A stretch of 34,821 nucleotides of DNA from Candidatus Cloacimonadota bacterium. Lineage in GTDB: Bacteria; Cloacimonadota; Cloacimonadia; Cloacimonadales; TCS61. The notes below the pieces were generated by a model. It was not told the origin of the DNA and made no database searches. It saw only the letters and a list, made by a program, of their open reading frames with translations. Position 1 is the stretch's first letter. Each line of letters begins with the position of its first letter. A program made the position numbers and the translations under genes. Of this stretch, positions 10,777-19,069 are shown piece after piece. The stretch is taken from the NCBI GenBank assembly GCA_023137125.1, contig JAGLPW010000081.1, positions 1 to 34,821 on the forward strand, read 5' to 3'.

Positions 10777-10822
10777 GGCTAAGATCAAGGTCAAGATCAA
10801 GGCTAAGGTTGAGGTTGAGGTT
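10775..10822. repeat. Imperfect hexanucleotide tandem array (RAGGYY-like), 8 units
   Basis: AAGGCT AAGATC AAGGTC AAGATC AAGGCT AAGGTT GAGGTT GAGGTT read directly. Confidence 0.85.
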
Positions 10823-12140
10823 ATTTCTTAATAATTGAACTGCTTCGTAAATCTTTTATCGCTCTCTCAGAATACTTTTGTTTTCTTAGTTTTTTATCTC
10901 TGATACGTTCCTCAAGTGGAGGTAACAACCCAAAGTTTGCATTCATTGGTTGGAAATTTTTCTGCTCTGTCATCATGTGCTTCCAAAGTTGTCCGGAAAT
11001 TGTTGTATTGGGAAGTAACTCATCAATTTTTCCAATATCCTCAACTAATAATTTTGCTACTAATAATCCAGCAAGAATTGATTCTACATAACCTTCCACA
11101 CCTGCAAGTTGTCCGGCAATAAACACATTAAGCTTATTTTTCAGAGATAAATTATCATTTAAAATGTGCGGTCCGTTTAAATATGTATTTCGGTGAATTG
11201 ATCCGAATCTCACAAATTCTGCCTTTTGCATTCCGGGGATCAACCGAAATATTTTCTTCTGCTCTCCATATTTCAGCATCGTCTGGCAGCCAACCAGATT
11301 ATATGAAGTTTTATCATTATTTTCTGCACGCAATTGAATCACAGCATAGGGCCATCTACCTGTTCTGGGATCATCCAGACCAACAGGTTTCATCACACCG
11401 TAACGCAGAGTATCTTTTCCACGTCTTGCCAATTCTTCAATTGGAGTGCAATTCTCATAGAAATTGAAATTGATATTTTCAAAGAATTTACTTTCAAATT
11501 CATGAGCTTCGTGTTTTTCTGCTTTATTCAAAGCATCTACAAACGCATAGTATTCATCTTTAGAAAACGGACAATTCAAGTAATCTGCTTCACCTTTATC
11601 ATAACGTGTTTTACGATAGATTATATCCTCATCTATACTTTCAGCAGTAATAATCGGAGCAATTGCATCAAAGAAATAGAGATGTTCTTCTCCAATTATT
11701 TCTATCAATGCTCCTGTAAGTTCTTTTGATGTGAGCGGACCTGTGGCAACAATTGTTAGTTCATCATTTAGGATTGTTACTTCTTCACGATGAGTATTTA
11801 TATTGGGATGATCCTGAATAATTGCAGTTATCTTTTCAGCAAAGACATCACGATCGACAGCTAATGCATTTCCTGCCGGCACACTGCATTCCTCAGCTAT
11901 TGGCAGCAGTTTACAGCCCAACAGTTTCATCTCTGCTTTTAATAATCCGGAGGCAGTTGTAATTAATTTGCTTTTGAGGGAATTACTGCATACAACTTCT
12001 GCAAAATTGGCAGTTTGATGTGCTTCGGTTTGTTTTTCTGGTCGCATTTCATAAAGTTCAACCTGCCAGTTGTTATCGGCAAATTGCAAAGCAGCTTCAC
12101 ATCCGGCAAGTCCGGCACCAATTATTTTTATCTGTTTCAT
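10821..12140 (-). CDS. trmFO: Methylenetetrahydrofolate-tRNA-(uracil-5-)-methyltransferase TrmFO
   Basis: 439 aa; IIGAGLAGCEAA FAD motif; YEMRPEKQTEAHQT; CSNSLKS; GVEGYVES. Confidence 0.96.
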   Translation of the reverse strand: MKQIKIIGAGLAGCEAALQFADNNWQVELYEMRPEKQTEAHQTANFAEVVCSNSLKSKLITTASGLLKAEMKLLGCKLLPIAEECSVPAGNALAVDRDVFAEKITAIIQDHPNINTHREEVTILNDELTIVATGPLTSKELTGALIEIIGEEHLYFFDAIAPIITAESIDEDIIYRKTRYDKGEADYLNCPFSKDEYYAFVDALNKAEKHEAHEFESKFFENINFNFYENCTPIEELARRGKDTLRYGVMKPVGLDDPRTGRWPYAVIQLRAENNDKTSYNLVGCQTMLKYGEQKKIFRLIPGMQKAEFVRFGSIHRNTYLNGPHILNDNLSLKNKLNVFIAGQLAGVEGYVESILAGLLVAKLLVEDIGKIDELLPNTTISGQLWKHMMTEQKNFQPMNANFGLLPPLEERIRDKKLRKQKYSERAIKDLRSSSIIKK

Positions 12141-12198
12141 AATTTTTTATCAACATAAAAATTATTCTTTCCTTGATACATTCGGTGATTCTCTTTGC

Positions 12199-12882
12199 TT
12201 AACTTTCCCAATCTATCTCAATTGCATAAGTTATCGGGTCTTTCATTTTTGCTTTTTTAAAGGCATTTATCCTCAGCACACAACTATCACATTTTCCACA
12301 GGCAATATCATTGTTTTTGTAACAACTCCAGCTTGATTCCAACGGTGCTTCTAATTTAAACCCGAGTTTTATTATTTCAGATTTTCTTTTATGGATAATA
12401 GGAGTGACAAGTTTAATTTTTGTTTCATCTTTTGTACCTAGATCAATTGCTTTCTCAAAAGCTATATAAAAACTCTCCCGGCAATCAGGATACCCGGAAC
12501 TGTCTTCTTCTACCGCACCAATATATATTTTATTAGCTCCAATAACTTCTGCCCAACTTGTTCCGATTGTGACTAGATGCGCATTCCTAAAAGGAACATA
12601 GGAAGTAGGAACACCTTCCTCACCATCATAATCTTTTATCTGCATATTGCTATCAGTCAGGCTCGATCCGCCAATTTCTTTAAGATAGCTTATATCGACA
12701 ATAAGTACTTCTTTCGGGTTGAAATAATTACACATTTTGCGAAATGATCGCATTTCTCTATCTTCAGTTTTCTGTCCGTAATTCAAATGCAGAAAATAAA
12801 TTTCATCACATTCATTTTTTGCAATGGCAGCAGTCACTAAACTATCCATCCCACCGCTTAAAAGTACAATCCCTTTATTCAT
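12199..12882 (-). CDS. queC: 7-cyano-7-deazaguanine synthase QueC
   Basis: 227 aa; VLLSGGMDSLV PP-loop; C-terminal zinc motif CyknndiaCGkCdsC. Confidence 0.95.
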   Translation of the reverse strand: MNKGIVLLSGGMDSLVTAAIAKNECDEIYFLHLNYGQKTEDREMRSFRKMCNYFNPKEVLIVDISYLKEIGGSSLTDSNMQIKDYDGEEGVPTSYVPFRNAHLVTIGTSWAEVIGANKIYIGAVEEDSSGYPDCRESFYIAFEKAIDLGTKDETKIKLVTPIIHKRKSEIIKLGFKLEAPLESSWSCYKNNDIACGKCDSCVLRINAFKKAKMKDPITYAIEIDWES

Positions 12883-12916
12883 AATTTATTCCTTCCTATT
12901 TTATCATTAAATTTAA

Positions 12917-12995
12917 TTAAACACCGAAAATCACTGAATACACCGAATAGATTTACTTTTGTGTCAATACATTCTGTGTACTCTGTGTTTAGTCT
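12917..12995. repeat. Degenerate repeats downstream of the GxxExxY gene
   Basis: TTAAACACCGAAAATCACTGAATACACCGAAT, and inverted CATTCTGTGTACTCTGTGTTTAGTCTCTTCTC. Confidence 0.65.
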
Positions 12996-13018
12996 CTTCT
13001 CCCAAATCATAGTAAAAC

Positions 13019-13393
13019 CTACAAAATTATTCTTTTGAATTGGAGTTTAGGAGTTCCAAAATTTATTAATAATCCTAATTTTATTTCAGTCGCTTTTAAA
13101 TAATTCTTTACTTGAGCAAAATGAATTGGATCTAAAGTTGATGCTGTTTTTAATTCAATAATAATTTTTTTCTCGACCATTAGATCAGCGTAATAATCTC
13201 CAACTTTGAAATTATCAATGAAATATACTGGGATTTGACACTGTTGAGAAATTTGTAATCCTTTCTTTTCTAACTTATATTTTAAGGCATTCTCATACAC
13301 TTTTTCCAAAAAGCCTGTTCCGAAATACTTATGTACTTCATAAGCTGCTTGTCTGATTATTTCAGTTTGATCTTCATATAATAATTCCATCAC
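13019..13393 (-). CDS. GxxExxY protein (PD-(D/E)XK superfamily type)
   Basis: 124 aa; GTGFLEKVYENAL (GxxExxY), VGDYYADLMVEKKIIIELKT. SD AGGAGG; start GTG 13393 or ATG 13390. Confidence 0.92.
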   Translation of the reverse strand: MMELLYEDQTEIIRQAAYEVHKYFGTGFLEKVYENALKYKLEKKGLQISQQCQIPVYFIDNFKVGDYYADLMVEKKIIIELKTASTLDPIHFAQVKNYLKATEIKLGLLINFGTPKLQFKRIIL

Positions 13394-13518
13394 ACCCTCC
13401 TGTTACCAATGCTTTTGAGTACTAAGTATTTATTTTTTCCAAAATTATTTTTTACAACTTTCATTAAAAAAACTAAAAAATATTTAATCACTTTAACATC
13501 AACATAATTCTTTTTATC

Positions 13519-13550
13519 GGTGCTTTCGGTGTACTCGGTGTTTAATCCTT
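13519..13550. repeat. Second copy of the GTGTACTCgGTGTTTAATC repeat, upstream of the GxxExxY gene
   Basis: TTCGGTGTACTCGGTGTTTAATCCTTCTC matches TTCTGTGTACTCTGTGTTTAGTCTCTTCTC near 12972 with few mismatches. Confidence 0.7.
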
Positions 13551-15002
13551 CTCTAATATCTCTGCAACTGCTCTAATGCTTAATGGATCAACAAAAAGTG
13601 TTTTTTGATTCGTATAAATAACATACCCTGGGGCACTTCCGCGTGGTTTCCGTACATACCGAATTTGTGTGTGATCTACTGGTATATTAGTAGATTTTTT
13701 AGCTTTACTATAATAGGCTGCAAGTTGGGAACATAATAGTTTTAATTTATTGGGAAGTTCCTTCTTGTTGTAATTGCGTAAGATAACATGAGTTCCTCTG
13801 AATACACGAGTATGAAACCACCAGTCATGCGGTTTTGCAAAGCGGATTGTTAGTGTATCATTTTCCTTACTGGTCCTACCGATATAAATTTCCCAATTAT
13901 CATCAATAGCTATCTTTTTATATCCTGCTTTCTGAGATTTCCTCTTCTTGCTTTTTTCCTGTCTACTGAAGAAGATGTCAGTCTCATCTAGCTCAAATAT
14001 GTCTCTTTGCAGAACCTCAATTTCATTATGAGTGATATTTATCTGTTTTTGAATTTTAGTTTTACCATCTCTTGCTTTACGATATTTTTTAAAATAGTGT
14101 TCAATATTTTGTTTTGCATCTTTTTCGGAATCTAATTTAATCTCGATCTCAGGGAAATCATCCTCATAATAATTTTGAAGAACAATGGATTGCATTCCCT
14201 TCTTTATAGATGCAAAGTTTGCTTTTAGTAGTTCAGCTTGCTGTTTCCACTTTTCTTCTTTACTGGCAGTAATAAGTTCTTTTTCCTGTTTCTCGATCTT
14301 CCTAGTCTTTTTCTTTATTTCCTTATTTATCTGTTTGATCTTAACACTTTTAATTCTCTCATTTCTTGCTTTGAAGATCCATTTAAAATATAGTTCTTCA
14401 AGCAATAGATTCATTGAACCAAATGTTAGAGATTCTTCTGAGGATTCCCTTAGTTTCTTTACTGAATCAATACTTATTGGGAATTGAACTTCTTCTTTTT
14501 CAATCTTGAAATCAGTTTGAGGTGGAGTGTATTCCAATCTGGGCAGGATCTGTCTTTGCCTGTTCTCTGCAAAACTTACTTTTTTTGTACAATCAATGAC
14601 CTGCTCACTGTTTTCATCTACTTTAAGCAATATAATATTTTGATAACGTGGAATTAATTCCAAGATCAATCTATAGTTCTGTTTATTATTATAAATATCA
14701 ATTTTAGAAAAATTTAAATATATTATTCTATCTGTTTCAGAAATCATCAACTCGTTTAATCGTGCTTTATTCAGGTGTGTATTCATAATATCAAGTTCAT
14801 TTCTTTGTTCAAAAGGGATGGTCTTATTTTGTGTAAAAAAACAGAAACAATCTTGTGATGAGAGATTAATATGAAATTTCTCTTTCAGCTTACTGAATTC
14901 AATGGAATATTGATCTTCAAATTTACTGATAGACTTAAAAACAAGATTTTGTTCCCTGTTCTCTTTTATCCATTCTGCCAGATATTTATATTGCATTCTC
15001 AC
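13542..15002 (-). CDS. NFACT-family protein (Rqc2/RqcH-like, DUF814 domain)
   Basis: 486 aa; coiled-coil centre; C-terminal DNDTLTIRFAKPHDWWFHTRVFRGTHVIL and VRKPRGSAPGYVIYTNQKTLFVDP (NFACT-R). Confidence 0.87.
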   Translation of the reverse strand: MRMQYKYLAEWIKENREQNLVFKSISKFEDQYSIEFSKLKEKFHINLSSQDCFCFFTQNKTIPFEQRNELDIMNTHLNKARLNELMISETDRIIYLNFSKIDIYNNKQNYRLILELIPRYQNIILLKVDENSEQVIDCTKKVSFAENRQRQILPRLEYTPPQTDFKIEKEEVQFPISIDSVKKLRESSEESLTFGSMNLLLEELYFKWIFKARNERIKSVKIKQINKEIKKKTRKIEKQEKELITASKEEKWKQQAELLKANFASIKKGMQSIVLQNYYEDDFPEIEIKLDSEKDAKQNIEHYFKKYRKARDGKTKIQKQINITHNEIEVLQRDIFELDETDIFFSRQEKSKKRKSQKAGYKKIAIDDNWEIYIGRTSKENDTLTIRFAKPHDWWFHTRVFRGTHVILRNYNKKELPNKLKLLCSQLAAYYSKAKKSTNIPVDHTQIRYVRKPRGSAPGYVIYTNQKTLFVDPLSIRAVAEILEKD

Positions 15003-15155
15003 CTCAAATAATTACAATTAACAAGAAATTTTTTGCTTTGAATCTGTCCATAAAAAGAAGTGTGCTAGTTCACTATAGGTGTTGTGTTCCCACATTATTC
15101 TTGACACCATGTACACAAAATGGAGATTTTAAATGAAATTTATCAGGAGGATACA

Positions 15156-17300
15156 ATGAATAAGAAAATTATTTTTTTAGTATTTTTTATAATTATCAAT
15201 TTAGTAGGATTAAACGCCATTGATTCAGTTGCATATCCACTCAAAGTTAAAGGAAATGTAGATCTTACCAGAAACCTTGAGAGTTCTGCTTTGAAGTTAG
15301 GAGATGAGCTTTATAATGGTGACGAAGTAGAAACAAAAGCTGAATCTTATGCTGCAATTCAATTTGAGGATAAGAGCTCTATTGTTAAACTATTCCCCAA
15401 TACAATTCTTAATATCCGCACAGAAAAAGAGGGTGAAAAGTATAATAAGAGAAGTCTGCTTAAAATGGGTGAACTCTGGGCAAAAGTAGAAAAAGGCACA
15501 GGAAAATTTGAAATTGAAACTCCCACAACAGTAGCCTCGGTAAAAGGAACCAATTTCATACTGAAAGTTGCAGAAGATGGAACTACCGAGCTTCTAACAT
15601 TCGAAGGTGAAGTCCTCTTCCAAAATAAAATAACCGGTCAAACTGAAGTGATCTCAGCCGGTCAGAGAGGTATGACTTCTGGTGATCAGCCAATTATTGT
15701 AGCACCATTTGATCCCGGTGAAATTGAAGAATCCCAGAGTGAGTTTATAAATGAAGATTATGGAACTATTCAAGAAGAAGTGGTTCCCGAAACAGAGATC
15801 GAAGAAACTCCGATTGAAGCACCTGTTGAAGCACCTGAAGTGATTGAAGAAGAAGAAGAAGAAGAGGAAGAGGAAGAAGAAGCAGATGATTCAACTTCCG
15901 GACCATTCAATATGGGTGGTGGTGTTGGTTCTGTAATGCTGGGAGAAGAGATTTATACTCAGATTAGATTAATGCCGGAGCTCACTTTTGGTAAATTTGG
16001 ACTGGGTTTGGATATAGATTTGATGATAGATAGCAACGGTGATGTACGCAAAGAAGACTGGGACAGTTTTGAAGATTTTGTAAATAAAATCTACTACCTT
16101 CGTTATGGAGAGCGTGGAGATGCTTTCTATGGAAGACTCGGAGGTTTCAAATCTTATACTTTAGGTCATGGTTTGGTAATGAAAGATTATTCTAATATGT
16201 TACGCTATCCTGAATACAAACAGATTGGTATACAACTTGGAGGTAAGCTTCCTGTAGCTGGGATGACGGCGGAATTATTTACTGCAAACGCTGTGAAAAA
16301 TGAGATTCTGGGTGGGAGATTGACAATCCAACCTTTGGGCAATACAAGTATTCCATTATTGAGTAAGCTTGTGTTTGGCGGAACTATTGCACATGATCGT
16401 AATCAGGTTAAAGGATTGCTAGATTCTGACGATGACGATTATCCAGATCATTTTGATGATTTCCCTTATGATGAAGATTGGCATAATGAAGTTGATTACG
16501 ATATTAATGAATACCGCAATATCTATTTTGAATTATTTTCAAGTAATACAGAAGAACAGTTCCTAGACTGGTTTCTAAATTCACCTACATTAAATGATCT
16601 TCGTAATCCATCTTTCGCTGACTTTGGAGAAGATGATATAACTGTTTTTGGTGTTGATTATGAACTTCCATTTGTTCAGAATCCTCTATTTACTTTAAGT
16701 CATTATGGTGAAGCTGCACAGATTGACGGACATGGCATGGGCTTCATTTTTCCCGGCTTCTATTCGAAATTCCTTATTTTTCACATGAATCTTGAATACA
16801 GAATTTATCAGGATGACTTTATGCCTGCCTTCTTTGACCAACTTTATGATGAGCAGAGAGCTGTTGTTTACACAGATATTGATAGTGTTCTAACAAAAGA
16901 AAGTCTTTTAGAAGATATGACTAAATCTCATGGTTGGTATGGAGCTCTTACTACTAATATTCTCAATTTTCTCTTCATTACTGTAGCCTATGAAGATATG
17001 TATGATGATAATGATGACAACTCACGTTCTTTGTGGGGAAAGGCAAACCTTGATACAAAAATGATTCCAAAACTCTCCAAAGCTGAGATCGGTTACTCTC
17101 AAACCGGATTTGATAAACTGAGTGAATTTAAAACACCAAACACTATTGTTAATGGTTCACTTGGCTATTCATTAGGTGGTAGTACTCAACTTGTAGGAAG
17201 CTATCAGGAACGGTACGTGGATCTCAATAATGATGGAGAGATCAAAGGCACAGACGAAACTATCACTTCAATGAGTATAGGTGTTGAGTTTAGTTTTTAA
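15156..17300 (+). CDS. FecR-domain protein fused to a predicted outer-membrane barrel-like C-terminal region
   Basis: ORF called from 15120, but AGGAGG precedes ATG 15156 (MNKKIIFLVFFIIINLVGLNA signal peptide). FecR-like LKMGELWAKVEKGTGKFEIETPTTVASVKGTNF; poly-Glu linker; C-terminus ends in aromatic SIGVEFSF. Confidence 0.8.
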   Translation: MNKKIIFLVFFIIINLVGLNAIDSVAYPLKVKGNVDLTRNLESSALKLGDELYNGDEVETKAESYAAIQFEDKSSIVKLFPNTILNIRTEKEGEKYNKRSLLKMGELWAKVEKGTGKFEIETPTTVASVKGTNFILKVAEDGTTELLTFEGEVLFQNKITGQTEVISAGQRGMTSGDQPIIVAPFDPGEIEESQSEFINEDYGTIQEEVVPETEIEETPIEAPVEAPEVIEEEEEEEEEEEEADDSTSGPFNMGGGVGSVMLGEEIYTQIRLMPELTFGKFGLGLDIDLMIDSNGDVRKEDWDSFEDFVNKIYYLRYGERGDAFYGRLGGFKSYTLGHGLVMKDYSNMLRYPEYKQIGIQLGGKLPVAGMTAELFTANAVKNEILGGRLTIQPLGNTSIPLLSKLVFGGTIAHDRNQVKGLLDSDDDDYPDHFDDFPYDEDWHNEVDYDINEYRNIYFELFSSNTEEQFLDWFLNSPTLNDLRNPSFADFGEDDITVFGVDYELPFVQNPLFTLSHYGEAAQIDGHGMGFIFPGFYSKFLIFHMNLEYRIYQDDFMPAFFDQLYDEQRAVVYTDIDSVLTKESLLEDMTKSHGWYGALTTNILNFLFITVAYEDMYDDNDDNSRSLWGKANLDTKMIPKLSKAEIGYSQTGFDKLSEFKTPNTIVNGSLGYSLGGSTQLVGSYQERYVDLNNDGEIKGTDETITSMSIGVEFSF

Positions 17301-17306
17301 TGAAGT

Positions 17307-17343
17307 TTAACCTTGCGCAGGTTTCAGACCTCCGCAAGGTTAA
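17307..17343. repeat. REP-like palindrome
   Basis: TTAACCTTGCG-c-AGGT-ttcag-ACCT-c-CGCAAGGTTAA: 11 bp perfect outer stem plus 4 bp inner stem. Confidence 0.85.
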
Positions 17344-17393
17344 TTTATATAGGCCAAAATTGTATTTACGAGGAAAATATCAAAGTCTCCTCC

Positions 17394-17527
17394 TGTCATT
17401 GCGTCCATTCTCCGTAGTACTACGAAGGATGAAAGGAACGAACGTGACGCGGCAATCATTTCTTTCTTTTCTTTCAGCAATAGAGATTGCTTCGTCCGAT
17501 GCCGCAGGTAGAAATCTCGCAAAGACA
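17394..17527. repeat. MITE/REP-like imperfect palindrome (TGTCATTGCG ... CGCAAAGACA)
   Basis: Terminal arms TGTCATTGCG/CGCAAAGACA (9/10 complementary); internal GACGcgGCAATC/GATTGCttCGTC complementarity. Confidence 0.72.
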
Positions 17528-17541
17528 TGGGTAAAAGACAT

Positions 17542-18270
17542 ATGGTTAATTTAATAGATGCACACTGTCATTTAAATGATGAAAGAATCTTCGCTGAAAT
17601 TCCTGAAGCATTAGAATTGGGGATCTCTGGTTTTATCTCATCAGCTTTATGTAAAGAAGAATACGATTGGCATATCCAAAACGACATTCCGGAAATGAAA
17701 TGGTGTGCTGGGATCCATCCCTATTATGAAAAGAGCAAAGAATCTGATCTGGAAAGAATAATCCAGTTATGTGAAGAAAAGAAGATCGTTGGGATTGGTG
17801 AAATTGGACTCGATGGACGCAATGACAACGAGGATTGGCAAACTAAAATCTTACTTCAGCAACTTGATATCGCTCGTAATTTTGATCTACCGGTTGTTTT
17901 CCATACAGTTAGAAAATACAATGAATTATATAAAATCTTGAAAAACAATTTCCCTAAAGTTAAAGGTTATCTACATGGATTCAATGCTTCTAAGGATATA
18001 GTAGAAATTTTTACTAAATTTGATCTGGCTTTTTCCCTTGGCTGCAAACCACCAAAAGATGATTGTGTAAATCACATTATAAAACGTGGATTTTTTCTAT
18101 TTGAAACTGATGCTCCATATCAGAAACCACATGATTCAAAAGATGAATATAATCACTTAAAGAATCTTCTGCTGAATGTAGAAAACATTTCAGCTGTTTC
18201 AGGCATAAATGTTGCTAAATTAACAGAATTTCAATATAAGAGCTATGTCTCATTATTCCAATTGAATTGA
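17542..18270 (+). CDS. TatD-family hydrolase
   Basis: IDAHCHLND, GIHPYYE, GIGEIGLDG and LFETDAPYQKP motifs. Called ORF starts at 17527, inside the repeat; ATG 17542 (MVNLIDAHCH) is likelier. Confidence 0.88.
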   Translation: MVNLIDAHCHLNDERIFAEIPEALELGISGFISSALCKEEYDWHIQNDIPEMKWCAGIHPYYEKSKESDLERIIQLCEEKKIVGIGEIGLDGRNDNEDWQTKILLQQLDIARNFDLPVVFHTVRKYNELYKILKNNFPKVKGYLHGFNASKDIVEIFTKFDLAFSLGCKPPKDDCVNHIIKRGFFLFETDAPYQKPHDSKDEYNHLKNLLLNVENISAVSGINVAKLTEFQYKSYVSLFQLN

Positions 18271-18281
18271 AAGGAAATTTT

Positions 18282-19016
18282 ATGAAACAATTTTCTAGAA
18301 CAGAATTATTATTCGGGAAAGAAGCAATTGAAATTTTTCAAAAGACTACGGTTGCAGTAATGGGGTTGGGAGGTGTTGGCAGTTACGCCGCAGAGGCTCT
18401 TGCGCGTAGCGGTATTGGTTCAATCTTGCTTGTAGATTTTGATACAATTAGTCTCTCCAATCTTAACAGACAACTACCTGCTCTACACAGCACGATCGGG
18501 AAAATGAAAACCGAAGCAATGCGTGATAGATTATTAGATATTAATCCAAAAGCTAAAATAGATATTTATTCAGATTTCTGTGCACATGAATCTCGTGACT
18601 TTTTATTGGAAAATATTGATTTTGTAGTTGATGCAATTGATAGTTTGGGTCCCAAAACGGGTCTTCTTGAATCATGTGTTCGCAAAGATATTCCTGTAAT
18701 TTCTTCAATGGGAGCAGCCTGCAAATTCGATCCATCCAAGATCGAGCTTGTAGATATTTCAAAAAGTAAAATATGCCCGTTAGCTAAGAAAGTTCGCAAA
18801 TATCTTCACAGAAGGGGAATTGATAAAGGGATACCGGTTATCTATTCTTATGAAAAACCAATACCTCAATTTGATCATGAAGCCGGTGCAGGAGAAGAGT
18901 GGATTTCAGGAAGGGGTAGAAAAAGAGGAACTTTGGCTTCAGTTGTATACTTACCTGCAATAATGGGTATGTGGGCTGCCAGTTATGTGCTGAGGAAATT
19001 GGCAGGGAAATTGTAG
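18282..19016 (+). CDS. tcdA: tRNA threonylcarbamoyladenosine dehydratase (TcdA/CsdL), ThiF/E1-like
   Basis: VAVMGLGGVGSYAAEALARSGIG; DFDTISLSNLNRQ; GRGRKRGTLASVVYLPAIMG. AAAGGA SD before ATG 18282. Confidence 0.9.
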   Translation: MKQFSRTELLFGKEAIEIFQKTTVAVMGLGGVGSYAAEALARSGIGSILLVDFDTISLSNLNRQLPALHSTIGKMKTEAMRDRLLDINPKAKIDIYSDFCAHESRDFLLENIDFVVDAIDSLGPKTGLLESCVRKDIPVISSMGAACKFDPSKIELVDISKSKICPLAKKVRKYLHRRGIDKGIPVIYSYEKPIPQFDHEAGAGEEWISGRGRKRGTLASVVYLPAIMGMWAASYVLRKLAGKL

Positions 19017-19069
19017 CTCAAGGATTTTACGGAAAATCACTAATTGAATCTTTTTTTTAATAAACGTCT

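Noticed and set aside
13019-13393. Possibility that the GxxExxY gene is a toxin or defence nuclease system
   Set aside because: No antitoxin, methylase or other defence gene adjacent; evidence supports only a repeat-flanked single gene.
15846-15885. GAA/GAG microsatellite-like run
   Set aside because: In-frame coding for the poly-Glu linker of the FecR protein; noted there rather than as a separate repeat element.
17300-17554. Plus ORF 17300..17554 and minus ORF 17340..17528
   Set aside because: Translations of the palindromic repeat region with no protein-like features; not credible genes.
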